Shown: piece by piece, positions 44,111 to 52,698 of the stretch | Layout: every line of letters starts with the position of its first letter | Numbering within the stretch: position 1 is the stretch's first letter | Assembly (NCBI GenBank): GCA_021163775.1 | Contig: JAGGTI010000112.1 | Location: 1-59,037 of the forward strand | Source: Candidatus Zixiibacteriota bacterium | GTDB lineage: Bacteria; Zixibacteria; MSB-5A5; GN15; FEB-12 | Reading direction: 5' to 3' | Length of the DNA stretch: 59,037 bases | Program-made: the position numbers and the translations under genes | The notes under the pieces: generated by a model | Database searches by the model: none | Told to the model about the DNA's origin: nothing | Seen by the model: the letters and a program-made list of their open reading frames with translations, nothing else

Positions 44111-44800
44111 ATGACCGAGTCTCGCTCCAAAGCTTACCGTTTTCTGATGTTGCCTTTCAAGTGGAGCCGACAGTTATATGACTGGGTTCTCAGTTGGGGA
44201 AAATCTCGCCATGGCGGCACAGCTCTGTTTTTGCTCTCGGCCGCCGAGGCTTCGTTTTTTCCGGTTCCGCCGGATGCTCTGTTGATTGCTCTCTGTATGG
44301 GTGCCCATAAACGATGGATGAAATTCGCCCTGATTTGTTCGGTTGGGTCAGTAATTGGCGGTGCGCTCGGCTATCTGATTGGCTGGGGTGCCTATGACCT
44401 GATCGGTCAGAAAATACTGGCACTAATTGCGGGGATGTCCGGAAGTGAACCAGAGTCTTTACTGGCTGTGGCCAACGAGTGGTTCAATCACAAAGAAATT
44501 TACGGTATGAAAGTCGGTGCCTGGGCGGTTGGTATTGCCGGGTTTACTCCGATTCCTTACAAAGTGTTTACGATCACGGCTGGTTTCTTCCAGATGAGTT
44601 TCGGTGTCTTTATATTGGCTTCGGCGATCAGCCGCTCGCTGAGGTTTTTTGTGGTTGCCGGGGTGATCGGGTTACTTTTCGATAAATATGGTACCCGGAT
44701 AGAAAAATTTATAGACCGTTACTTCAATCTCCTGGCGGTCGCTTTCGTAATTCTGTTGGTGGGCGGCTTTATGGTTATTAAATTGGTGACTGGTGATTAG
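44111..44800 (+). CDS. YqaA/DedA-like VTT domain membrane protein
   Basis: 229 residues from ATG 44111, four bases after the CNNM gene stop; a longer frame reaching back into that gene is not credible. Five or six membrane segments and the VTT motif with the PVPPDALL loop and the FTPIPYKVFTITAG block containing a proline-rich re-entrant segment. DedA-superfamily proteins move lipids across membranes in some cases; YqaA itself is uncharacterised. It ends the htpX-CNNM-YqaA run and is followed by repeats. Confidence 0.85.
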   Translation: MTESRSKAYRFLMLPFKWSRQLYDWVLSWGKSRHGGTALFLLSAAEASFFPVPPDALLIALCMGAHKRWMKFALICSVGSVIGGALGYLIGWGAYDLIGQKILALIAGMSGSEPESLLAVANEWFNHKEIYGMKVGAWAVGIAGFTPIPYKVFTITAGFFQMSFGVFILASAISRSLRFFVVAGVIGLLFDKYGTRIEKFIDRYFNLLAVAFVILLVGGFMVIKLVTGD

Positions 44801-44803
44801 GCG

Positions 44804-45085
44804 CCACCCAACATCCGGCAGATGTGGACATCTGCCGGGCACAGAATCACAACGCAAGCGTCGGGGCACCAGTAGGTCGGACCCACTTGAGCAGGGTGGA
44901 ACCCCTTGGTGGTTCCGCCATTAGAGTGTGCCGTCAGGCGACCCCGCCTGACGGCTTGCATAACCTGGTGTCGGGCAGAGTCGCCCGCCACCACATGAAA
45001 ATAGTTGTAGGTCAGGTTGCTTGCAACCTGACAAAATGTCGGAACCATTCTTCGACAGGTTCAAGATGATTGGGTTCCGACCTTG
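44804..45085. repeat. Densest palindromic repeat cluster
   Basis: At least five families sit side by side. The perfect CCGGCAGATGT/ACATCTGCCGG hairpin is at 44815-44838. The GGTGGAACCCC...GGTTCCGCC hairpin is at 44895-44919. GCCGTCAGGCG/CGCCTGACGGC is at 44930-44955 with GTGTCGGGCAGAGTCGCCC after it. GTCAGGTTGC/GCAACCTGAC is at 45011-45032. A TTCTTCGACAGGTTCAAGAT unit is near 45052. The 44930 unit plus its companion recurs as a block at 48347-48410. Confidence 0.8.
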
Positions 45086-45127
45086 TATCTATAGCTTATT
45101 TTTTTTGGATAATATTACGGAAGACTA

Positions 45128-46480
45128 ATGCAAAAAGAATTACTCGAACTTACAATTGAAGACCTTGCTATTGATGGCAAGGCGGTGGCTCATCTCAACG
45201 GCAAAGTGGTCTTTCTGGATACCGGCCTGCCGGGGGAGACTGTCTTAGCCGAGATCACTCGTTCCCGGCCGCGGTATTTTCAGGCTGTTGTGCGAGAGAT
45301 CACGAGTCGCTCCTCTTCGCGAGTGGAAACAGCCTGTTCGCATTTTGAGATTTGCGGTGGCTGTTCCTGGCAGGATCTTGACTATGACGCGCAACTGGAA
45401 TTGAAACGACGCCATGTGGTCGAGTGTCTGGCCCGTATCGGCGGATTTGAGAATCCGGCGGTGGCTCCCGTTCTGCCTTCCGAAAATACTTTTCGCTATC
45501 GAAACAAGATGGAGTTCTCGTTTCATGTGCTGGAAGATGGCGGTTTTCATCTGGGCCTTCACCAGCGGGGTCGTTTCGACGATATCTTTGATTTGGATGC
45601 CTGTTACCTGCAATCGGAGATCGCCAACAGAATTGTTCACCATGTTCGTGCTTTCGTGACCGAATATCAGGTGCCGGTCTACAACGTCCGGGACCACACT
45701 GGTTTTATGCGATTCCTGGTCATACGTGAAACCACGATCACCCGACAAATAATGGTTAACCTGGTAACCAGTATGGGGTCGTTTCCATCTGTAGACCTTC
45801 TGGTGGCCGGACTGGTAGAGGAATTTCCGGAGATCACGACTATCATTCACGGTCAGAATGGCAAGAAAGCCAATATCGCCGTTGCGGAAGTCGAGACTCT
45901 ATTATACGGCCCGGGATTTATCGAAGAGGAACTGTTAGGGCACAGATTCAAGATTAAGGCCAATTCGTTTTTCCAGACCAATTCGATTCAGGCGGAGAAA
46001 CTCTACGAGACCGCGTTTTCTCTTTTGCAGGCCAAACCGGATGATCGGATTCTTGATCTGTATTGTGGCACAGGCAGTATCGGTCTGTCGTTAGCTTCAG
46101 ATGTGAAAGAGGTTGTCGGGGTAGAATTGGTGCCTGATGCTGTACAAATGGCTGTCGAGAACGCCGTAGCTAATGGTATTGATAACATCAGTTTTTTTGA
46201 GGGGCATGTGAAAGAATTCCTGCGCCAACTTCAACCTGAGGATAATCGATTTGACGCTATAATAGTCGATCCACCCCGTGCCGGATTGCATCCTAAGGCG
46301 CTCAAACGTGTTCTGGCCCTTGATGTTCCACGTATTTTATACATTTCCTGCAACCCGGCTACATTTGCCCGGGATGCCAAGAGTATGAGTGAGGCGGGGT
46401 ATAAAATCTCCGAGGTTCACCCGGTCGATATGTTCCCGCACACTCGTCACATTGAACTGGCGGCGCTGTTTAGCCGCTGA
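45128..46480 (+). CDS. rlmD: RNA (uracil-C5) methyltransferase, TrmA/RlmD family
   Basis: 450 residues. An N-terminal TRAM domain (ELTIEDLAIDGKAVAHLNG), a 4Fe-4S cluster site with cysteines in ACSHFEICGGCSWQDL plus the later CYLQSE, and a SAM-dependent methyltransferase domain (ILDLYCGTGSIGLSLAS). The catalytic nucleophile is in YISCNPATFARD. It methylates uracil in rRNA (U1939 class) or tRNA; the exact site (RlmD, RlmCD or TrmA-like) cannot be decided from motifs, so the symbol is tentative. GGAAGA lies six bases before ATG 45128. It stands alone, preceded by repeats. Confidence 0.88.
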   Translation: MQKELLELTIEDLAIDGKAVAHLNGKVVFLDTGLPGETVLAEITRSRPRYFQAVVREITSRSSSRVETACSHFEICGGCSWQDLDYDAQLELKRRHVVECLARIGGFENPAVAPVLPSENTFRYRNKMEFSFHVLEDGGFHLGLHQRGRFDDIFDLDACYLQSEIANRIVHHVRAFVTEYQVPVYNVRDHTGFMRFLVIRETTITRQIMVNLVTSMGSFPSVDLLVAGLVEEFPEITTIIHGQNGKKANIAVAEVETLLYGPGFIEEELLGHRFKIKANSFFQTNSIQAEKLYETAFSLLQAKPDDRILDLYCGTGSIGLSLASDVKEVVGVELVPDAVQMAVENAVANGIDNISFFEGHVKEFLRQLQPEDNRFDAIIVDPPRAGLHPKALKRVLALDVPRILYISCNPATFARDAKSMSEAGYKISEVHPVDMFPHTRHIELAALFSR

Positions 46481-46544
46481 AGCATTTCTTGCGCTCGGTA
46501 TAGTTTTAGCCTTTATTTGCCGATTCTAAACAGTTGGAGGATAG

Positions 46545-48260
46545 ATGAGTCATAGATTATTCGCTTGGTTGATAATACCGATCCTGGTTCTGGCATTCGG
46601 TTCAGAACTGAAGGCGGCCAGAAACAAAGAATCGTTTGACAAGTTGTCTCGACAGATTCTCGAGACATTGCAGTCGTTCTATCCGGTGCAAGCCACAAGT
46701 CAGGGTATTCATTCCTATGATTACCGACTGGCCGACTTTTCTTCAGGTGCGGTCAAGCGGATGAAGGGTGATCTTGCCGACTACACCAAGCAACTATACA
46801 AGTATCGCAACTATAAGTTCTCTCTCGATGATCGGGTTAACTTCCAGCTTATTCGCTCCAACGTTGAGATTGCTTTGCTGGATTTAAGGGAGATCAAATG
46901 GTATAGGAAATGTCCGCAGATTTATATAGATGAAGCAGTGAACGGGATATACTTCTTGATATTATCCCAACATGCGCCCCTCTCGGAGAAATTGCCTTCG
47001 ATAATTGCCCGAATGAAAGAGGTGCCGGCGCTGTTCAAAACGGCCACCAGGAATCTAAAAAAGCCGCCTGAAGAATACATTGACCTCGCTTCTGAATCTC
47101 TCGAGTCGGCCCAGCGCTTCTATTATGAGGTGGCAGGTGAACTGATGGGACAATTTCCGGACAGAGCCGATGAGATTTTGCGGGTGACCACTAAGGCGAG
47201 AGAGGCGATGGCCGAGTTCGCGGTTCATTTGGCCGAGATGGAACCCGGTCCCGAGAAATCGTTTGCTATTGGTCGCGAAAACTTTGAGTATCGTCTGGCC
47301 CATGAACATTTCCTGAATATTACGGCCGATTCTCTGTTGGAGATCGGCGAGAGTCTGCTTGCTGAGGCGCAGAAAGCTTACCACAGCTATCAGGAGTATG
47401 TCGAGAACAACCATCAGAACGGGCGTGACTCGGTATTTATTCCGGCCAGTTTCAATCGCCAGGATTTGCTTGATTACTACCAGTGGGAAGTCGACCAGGC
47501 AAAGGTCTTTCTCACGACGCATAATATTCTGACCGTGCCGGAGGACATAGCTCCGGTGCGAGTAGAACAAACCCCTGATTTCCTGCGTTCGATGATAGCC
47601 GGGATTGCCTACCAGCCATCCGGGCCATTCGATGAAAATCAAACTGGTATATTCTACGTGCGCCCGATACCGGAAGATCTGGACCCAGCTCAGTTGGCCG
47701 CACGCTATCGCTATGTAAATCGCCGGGGGTTCAAAGGTTCGGTAGTGCACGAGGCTTTTCCCGGACACCACTTGCAGATGCAATTGGCGGGTCGGAATCC
47801 ATCACCAGTGCGGAAATGGCAGTCCAATGTATTTTTTATCGAAGGTTGGGCGCTCTATTGTGAAGAAATGATGTACCGTGCCGGTCTGTATGGCCCCGAA
47901 GATCCGGCTATGTGGCTGGCAATATTGGGTGGTATCCGTTACCGCGCGGCTCGTATTGTGGCCGATGTAAAACTCCACACTGGTCAGTTCAGTTCTAAAG
48001 AATGTGCTGATTGGATGATTGAAGTGCTCGACGCTGACACCGAGTCAGCTAAAGACTATCACCGCCGCATGGTTCGCAAGTACACCCTTACCCCGACTGT
48101 CTGGATGTCATACCTGATGGGCAAAATAGAGATCGAACGTTTGCGTGATGATGTCAAGGCTCGCGATGGCGATGCTTTTAATGAGCGTAAGTTCTATGAT
48201 CGTTTGTTGGCCCAGGGCAGTATCCCGCCAGCCCTCATACGTGAACTGTTTGGTTTTTGA
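46545..48260 (+). CDS. DUF885 family secreted metallo-hydrolase-like protein
   Basis: 571 residues with an N-terminal signal (LFAWLIIPILVLAF). The conserved DUF885 block GSVVHEAFPGHHLQMQLA carries the HExxxGHH motif presumed to bind zinc, followed by FFIEGWALYCEEMMYRAG, whose Glu is the likely third ligand. The family has a peptidase-like (M32-like) helical fold; in several bacteria it is annotated as a dipeptidase-like enzyme. GGAGG lies about four bases before ATG 46545. Substrate unknown, probably periplasmic peptides. No operon partner. Confidence 0.85.
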   Translation: MSHRLFAWLIIPILVLAFGSELKAARNKESFDKLSRQILETLQSFYPVQATSQGIHSYDYRLADFSSGAVKRMKGDLADYTKQLYKYRNYKFSLDDRVNFQLIRSNVEIALLDLREIKWYRKCPQIYIDEAVNGIYFLILSQHAPLSEKLPSIIARMKEVPALFKTATRNLKKPPEEYIDLASESLESAQRFYYEVAGELMGQFPDRADEILRVTTKAREAMAEFAVHLAEMEPGPEKSFAIGRENFEYRLAHEHFLNITADSLLEIGESLLAEAQKAYHSYQEYVENNHQNGRDSVFIPASFNRQDLLDYYQWEVDQAKVFLTTHNILTVPEDIAPVRVEQTPDFLRSMIAGIAYQPSGPFDENQTGIFYVRPIPEDLDPAQLAARYRYVNRRGFKGSVVHEAFPGHHLQMQLAGRNPSPVRKWQSNVFFIEGWALYCEEMMYRAGLYGPEDPAMWLAILGGIRYRAARIVADVKLHTGQFSSKECADWMIEVLDADTESAKDYHRRMVRKYTLTPTVWMSYLMGKIEIERLRDDVKARDGDAFNERKFYDRLLAQGSIPPALIRELFGF

Positions 48261-48269
48261 GCGACCGGA

Positions 48270-48634
48270 TAGTGAAGCAGGGCGAGTCCATCTTCGAACC
48301 CGCCATTGTTGCCAGTGCTCGGCAGATGTCCACATCTGCCGATTATGTGCCGTCAGGTGACCCTGCCTGACGGCTCTTGTGTCGGGCAGAGTCGCCCGCT
48401 ACCACGCTGAACTGATGCGACTCTTATTAGCCTCAAGATCATGATCCATAGATTTCAGCTACAACGAACACAACTGGTTCCTCGCTTGCGCGAGGATGAC
48501 GGGATGTGTAGGTCGGACCCAGACCGTAATGAGCCAGGCGAAGAACGGGCGGGTTCGACATCGGTTTGCGGCGAGAGTCCGGTTCCTACCAATTGTCGAA
48601 TCGGTCCGAAGCGGCCTCGATTCGACCTACTGGC
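48270..48634. repeat. Intergenic repeat cluster
   Basis: Contains a TTCGAACCCGCCATTG unit (48292-48308), the hairpin GGCAGATGT/ACATCTGCC at 48321-48340 inside GTGCTC...GATTATG, the GCCGTCAGGTG/CTGACGGC unit with its GTGTCGGGCAGAGTCGCCC companion (48347-48410) and, near 48510-48600, a GTAGGTCGGACCCAGACCG...GCGGGTTCGAC unit. No credible ORF. The SDR gene on the minus strand ends at 48635. Confidence 0.7.
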
Positions 48635-49504
48635 TTAGTCCGGTTTCTGATAACTGTCCAGCCACTCTTCCAACGTGGTCAGATTTGGCCCGAGAATTCT
48701 ATCGGCTTCGGCTGTTGAAACATCTTCTGGTCGAGTCTCAAAATACTTAAAGAACGGAATCGCCTGGCGCAAACCTTCCTGACCAGGTATCATGGCGGCC
48801 ATTTTAGCCATGCCGTAAGACAATGACGACACTTTGAGTTCCGGGTAGTGGCGGGCGCAAAATTGTGTGATTGCGTCCGGGATGGATATCTTCTGCGGGC
48901 CGAGGTTGTAGAAACATTTATTAGCCGCTTCATCGGTGTCAAACGCTTTTGATACCTGGCGAGCATAATCAGTTGCCGCCAGCCAGCCTCGTGGGATCGG
49001 TTGTTTCCCAAGGTATCCCGCCCGGCCTTTCTGGATGAAAAACGGAAGCGATTCAAAGAACCACGAGGGTCGCATTATGGTGTATGGTACCCCCGACTCT
49101 ATTAGTGCTCGTTCGGCCTTGACTTTGGCGTCAATAAAGATGATTCCTTCTTCCTCGCCGTTCGATGATGCCCCGCTGATCATGCCGATCCGTTTGATCC
49201 CCGCCTCACGTGCCGCCTTAGCGACATTGGTGGAGCCTTCGATTTCGATCGCTTGATACAGCTCAGCATCATGCTTAGCGTTGAGGTTCAGATAGACAAT
49301 ATCCTGGCCATCCAGAGGCTTTTTCAGTGATTCCGGATCGGTGACATCTCCGAATACCAGTTCGAATTCATCACCAAGTCTGGTTCGTGCTTGATCGATA
49401 TTTGTGGTCAGGATCGTAACCTGGAAACTGTCGTCCTTGAGCTGACGGGCGACCGGTAGCCCTAACATACCAGTACCGCCGATAACTAAAACTTTTGGAT
49501 TCAT
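48635..49504 (-). CDS. NAD(P)-binding atypical short-chain dehydrogenase (NmrA-like)
   Basis: 289 residues with an N-terminal Rossmann motif VLVIGGTGMLGLPVARQL and a FGDVTDPESL segment. It lacks the classical YxxxK catalytic pair in the expected position, as in NmrA-like and other atypical SDR proteins. Such proteins act as redox sensors or as isomerases/epimerases on nucleotide sugars or quinones; the substrate is unknown. GGAGA lies six bases before the ATG on the minus strand. It is divergent from the HIT gene, sharing a gap of about 220 bases that shows nothing further. Confidence 0.75.
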   Translation of the reverse strand: MNPKVLVIGGTGMLGLPVARQLKDDSFQVTILTTNIDQARTRLGDEFELVFGDVTDPESLKKPLDGQDIVYLNLNAKHDAELYQAIEIEGSTNVAKAAREAGIKRIGMISGASSNGEEEGIIFIDAKVKAERALIESGVPYTIMRPSWFFESLPFFIQKGRAGYLGKQPIPRGWLAATDYARQVSKAFDTDEAANKCFYNLGPQKISIPDAITQFCARHYPELKVSSLSYGMAKMAAMIPGQEGLRQAIPFFKYFETRPEDVSTAEADRILGPNLTTLEEWLDSYQKPD

Positions 49505-49723
49505 AGCGTCTCCATTTTGTCTTCCGTCTTGCTATTAGTCGAAGATAGGTCGCATAACCTCAAAAGCAACAGTGGAATAGAGACCCCTGGTCTGTTTGTG
49601 ACTTTGGCTCTATTAGCCGATTTGTCAGCTGTGGCTATCAAACTGCTATCGGTCAAGAGGATAGGCGTAATTACCTTTGAATTTTGCTTTCCCTGCGGGA
49701 CTCGTTGCTGTATATTCTCATAT

Positions 49724-50212
49724 ATGGCTGGCAATACGATGTGGGCTCCCTGGCGAGCCGCTTTCATTCTGGGTAAGAGAGAAAAAGGCTGCATCTTCTG
49801 CAATCGGCTGAAGATGAAGGATTCAGTCAAGAATCTCATTATGTATAGGGGTGAATCATGTTTTGTCATCCTTAACAAATTCCCGTATAACACCGGCCAT
49901 ACGCTTATTGTCCCCAAACGCCATATTGGTCAGTTGGAGAAACTGAATCGAGCTGAAGCGGCCGAGTTATTTGAACTCACCCGCAAAACAGTTACGGCAA
50001 TCAAAAAAACACTCAAACCTCACGCTCTCAACGTGGGGATGAATTTGGGCCGAATGTCCGGTGCTGGTATCCCCTCTCACCTGCATATGCACATTGTCCC
50101 GCGTTGGAATGGCGACACCAACTTTTTGCCAGTCATTGGCAAGACACAGGTTGTCTCAATTCCGCTTGAGCCAGTTTACGATTTAATCTACAAAGAACTG
50201 GCCAAATTATGA
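49724..50212 (+). CDS. HIT family nucleotide hydrolase/phosphorylase-like protein
   Basis: 162 residues. The histidine triad is HLHMHIVPRW, and the N-terminal MWAPWRAAFI block marks the subgroup that contains diadenosine tetraphosphate (Ap4A) phosphorylases. ATG 49724 or the Met at 49739 fits the family N-terminus; the frame runs further upstream but without homology. A CIFCNR Cys pair near residue 25 resembles the zinc CxxC of HIT proteins. The stop overlaps the next start by ATGA, so the HIT protein and the pseudo-aconitase are co-translated; the functional meaning is unknown. Confidence 0.85.
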   Translation: MAGNTMWAPWRAAFILGKREKGCIFCNRLKMKDSVKNLIMYRGESCFVILNKFPYNTGHTLIVPKRHIGQLEKLNRAEAAELFELTRKTVTAIKKTLKPHALNVGMNLGRMSGAGIPSHLHMHIVPRWNGDTNFLPVIGKTQVVSIPLEPVYDLIYKELAKL

Positions 50213-51822
50213 AGAAGCGGAGCATCCCGACCAAAGCGGAGTTGCTTCGCCTTCAGAAGCTGTACAAGACCGATGAAAAAATCGGTGAGCGTCTGGGTGG
50301 TGTCCCTGCCTATTTGGTAGCCTACTGGCGGCGGAAAAAAAATATACCCAAGTATTCACTTCCCAAGTTCTCTGAAGCGGAGATTCGCAACCTGTGGGAG
50401 CGCTACGGCGATGACGAAAAAGCCGGTCTGGAACTGGGTATATCCAAGGCGGCGTTCTACAATTGGCGGCGGCGGTATGGTTTCCGCGAGAAACCGGCTT
50501 TTCTAAGGCTGGAGCAGTTGGAACTGAATTTCCCTGGAATGATTGTGGCCTCGCACACCAATTCGTTGTATGGCCAACGATCAGTGGTTCAGAAAATCCT
50601 GGCACGTTTAAGCGAAAAAGAATGGATCGAGGTTGGTCAGGAGGTCGAAGTTGAACCCGACTTGACAGTGACGGCGGTTGCGGCGGCTCAAGTGATTGAG
50701 GCCTTCAGCCAGAAATCCGATATTGTCTGGAATCCGGGCAAAATTGTATTGTTGTTAGGCGATGAAATACGACCAACGGGTGATAATCTTGCCAATCGGC
50801 ATCAGGTGGTTAGAGATTTTTCCCGACGGCAGGGGATTAAAGCATTTTACGATCTGAGCGAAGGTACCTGTTGCCAGTTGGCACTGGAGAGAGGCCACAT
50901 AGTTCCCGGACGACTGACTCTTGGCGTAGGAAATCAGGTTGCCGCTTACGGCGCGATGTCCACTTTGGTATTGCCGATCAATCTGGAGGATATGGGACGG
51001 ATCTGGGCCGGTGACAAATACAAGATGGAAGTTCCTGAAACGGTGCAGATTGTCATCAATGGGCATCGGGCACGCGGGGTTGGGGTGATTGATATCGCCC
51101 TGCATGTAATCGGGCAACTGGCCGATGATGACCTCCGGGGGCGAGTGATTGAATACTCCGGTTCGGCTATATCACAGATGTCGATCGGACAACGGTTCAC
51201 ATTTTCAACATTGTTGACCGAGACCGGTGCGCTTGCGGCGATTTGCGCCTACGATGCCACCACCCGCAGATACCTGACCGGTCGCACTATGAACCGCTTC
51301 CAACCGGTGATTCCCGATAAAGATGCCGAGTACAGCCGTCTCTATCAAATCAACATCGATCAACTACAACCGTTGGCGGCGATGCAAGACAAGATCACCG
51401 AATCCAAAACACTGGCCGAATTGCAGGATCTGCCGGTACAGTTGATTGTGCTGGGCTCCTGTCTGTCTGGACGGTTCGAGGACCTTCGGGTGGCGACTGA
51501 GATTCTCAAAGGCAAACAGGTTCACGAAGGTTGTCGACTCTATGTCGTACCCGGCTCACGCGCGGTCTATCTGGAGGCGCTCAAGAAAGGTCTCATTAGA
51601 GTTTTCATCGAAGCGGGCGCTATAGTGACGCATGCCGGGGTCGGTCAGGGGCTACCGGGTGATTTTGCGTTGGCCGATGGCGAACGTGCTTTGAGTACAA
51701 CGTATTTAGAATTGAATAGCAACGCTACCAACAGCTCTAATATTCACATCTGTTCACCGGCGACAGCGGCTGCATCGGCTCTCAACGGTGTCATCACCGA
51801 CCCGACCCGGTACGGTCGATAA
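50209..51822 (+). CDS. HTH-repeat/pseudo-aconitase fusion protein
   Basis: 537 residues. The first 95 or so hold two similar helix-turn-helix units (residues about 8-46 and 55-92), each with A-E-[LI] at the start, YxxDEK in the middle and WRR near the end. From about residue 100 the protein follows the aconitase/LeuC large-subunit fold closely (VEPDLTVTAVAAAQVIEAF, QGIKAFYDLSEGTCCQLALE, LGSCLSGRFEDL, ICSPATAAASALNG). Key residues are lost: DH becomes DE186, the DSH motif reads GNQ (241-243), and CGPC reads VGQG (478-481). Only Cys418 remains of the three iron-sulfur ligands. Enzymatic aconitase or isopropylmalate isomerase activity is therefore very unlikely. A DNA-binding metabolite or redox sensor is the leading inference. 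It overlaps the HIT gene by four bases. I know of no described protein of this design. Confidence 0.85.
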   Translation: MKKRSIPTKAELLRLQKLYKTDEKIGERLGGVPAYLVAYWRRKKNIPKYSLPKFSEAEIRNLWERYGDDEKAGLELGISKAAFYNWRRRYGFREKPAFLRLEQLELNFPGMIVASHTNSLYGQRSVVQKILARLSEKEWIEVGQEVEVEPDLTVTAVAAAQVIEAFSQKSDIVWNPGKIVLLLGDEIRPTGDNLANRHQVVRDFSRRQGIKAFYDLSEGTCCQLALERGHIVPGRLTLGVGNQVAAYGAMSTLVLPINLEDMGRIWAGDKYKMEVPETVQIVINGHRARGVGVIDIALHVIGQLADDDLRGRVIEYSGSAISQMSIGQRFTFSTLLTETGALAAICAYDATTRRYLTGRTMNRFQPVIPDKDAEYSRLYQINIDQLQPLAAMQDKITESKTLAELQDLPVQLIVLGSCLSGRFEDLRVATEILKGKQVHEGCRLYVVPGSRAVYLEALKKGLIRVFIEAGAIVTHAGVGQGLPGDFALADGERALSTTYLELNSNATNSSNIHICSPATAAASALNGVITDPTRYGR

Positions 51823-51980
51823 ATAATCATATATTCCCCCTGTTTTTTTATCTTTACCGATGTTTGAGGAGGCGTAAATTCCCGACAAGTAAATATGGCA
51901 CCGGAGGCCGAGCCTTCAACGCGAAGGGCATCGATCCAACCGGACAGGAGTTGAAGAACTGAACCTTAACAGGAGGTAGC

Positions 51981-52586
51981 ATGAAGAAATTAGTAATCAC
52001 GTTGGGACTGGTGTTGGTGTTCGCGATGAGCGCCTCGGCCCAGGATGAAGGTGTTGGACTGACAGCTAAGGGATTCAAAGTTGGTCTGAATATGGCTAAC
52101 GTGTCTGGTGATGATGTCGAGGGCACGGATTCGAAAATGGGTATTGTTGGCGGACTGTTTTTCACCTATAATTTTTCATCTACTTTTGCTCTCCAGCCCG
52201 AAATTCTCTACACGATGAAGGGTTGCACAATGACGGAGGAAGGTGTCGACGTTGATGTTAAAGTCGACTATATCGAGATCCCTGTCTTGTTCAAATTCAC
52301 GTTTGGCCAAGGCACTACGAAACCGTGTTTCTTCGCCGGACCGGCGATGGCCTTTCTGATGAGTGCTAAGATGGAAGCCATGGGGCTTTCGGTTGATTTC
52401 AAGGACGAAACCAAGAGCATGGATTTGGGCATCGTCTTTGGTGGTGGCGTTGATTTTGCTATGGGTAATGGCACTATGACTTTTGACGGTCGCTATACTA
52501 TGGGCATGTCAAGCATTGACGATACCGAATATGACGAGGATATCAAGAACGGCGTTATTTCGTTTATGGTTGGTTACGGTTTCTAA
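51981..52586 (+). CDS. Outer-membrane beta-barrel protein (PorT/OmpW-like)
   Basis: 201 residues with a clear Sec signal (MKKLVITLGLVLVFAMSASA) and about eight alternating strands rich in Gly, Phe and Tyr, ending in VGYGF with the terminal Phe typical of barrels folded by BAM. It resembles the small porin-family outer-membrane proteins (the PorT/OMP_b-brl type) common in FCB bacteria. AGGAGG lies before the ATG. A strong terminator follows. The 51823-51980 gap upstream holds a T-run near 51840 but no stem, and no other recognised feature. Confidence 0.85.
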   Translation: MKKLVITLGLVLVFAMSASAQDEGVGLTAKGFKVGLNMANVSGDDVEGTDSKMGIVGGLFFTYNFSSTFALQPEILYTMKGCTMTEEGVDVDVKVDYIEIPVLFKFTFGQGTTKPCFFAGPAMAFLMSAKMEAMGLSVDFKDETKSMDLGIVFGGGVDFAMGNGTMTFDGRYTMGMSSIDDTEYDEDIKNGVISFMVGYGF

Positions 52587-52616
52587 CCCAACCTTACGTA
52601 ACTGATTGAACATCAT

Positions 52617-52649
52617 AAGAGACTCCGTTTATTCGGGGTCTCTTTTTTT
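52617..52649 (+). terminator. Rho-independent terminator after the barrel gene
   Basis: AAGAGACTCC (52617-52626) and GGGGTCTCTT (52635-52644) form a 10-bp stem with one G-U pair and an eight-base loop, then five T. Confidence 0.9.
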
Positions 52650-52698
52650 GCCATCACCTTCTTGTTGATTCCGCCCCCGTTTTATATCCTATTCGGGT

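Noticed and set aside
8108-48360. CRISPR array
   Set aside because: The recurring palindromes are scattered between genes and lack regular spacers or cas genes.
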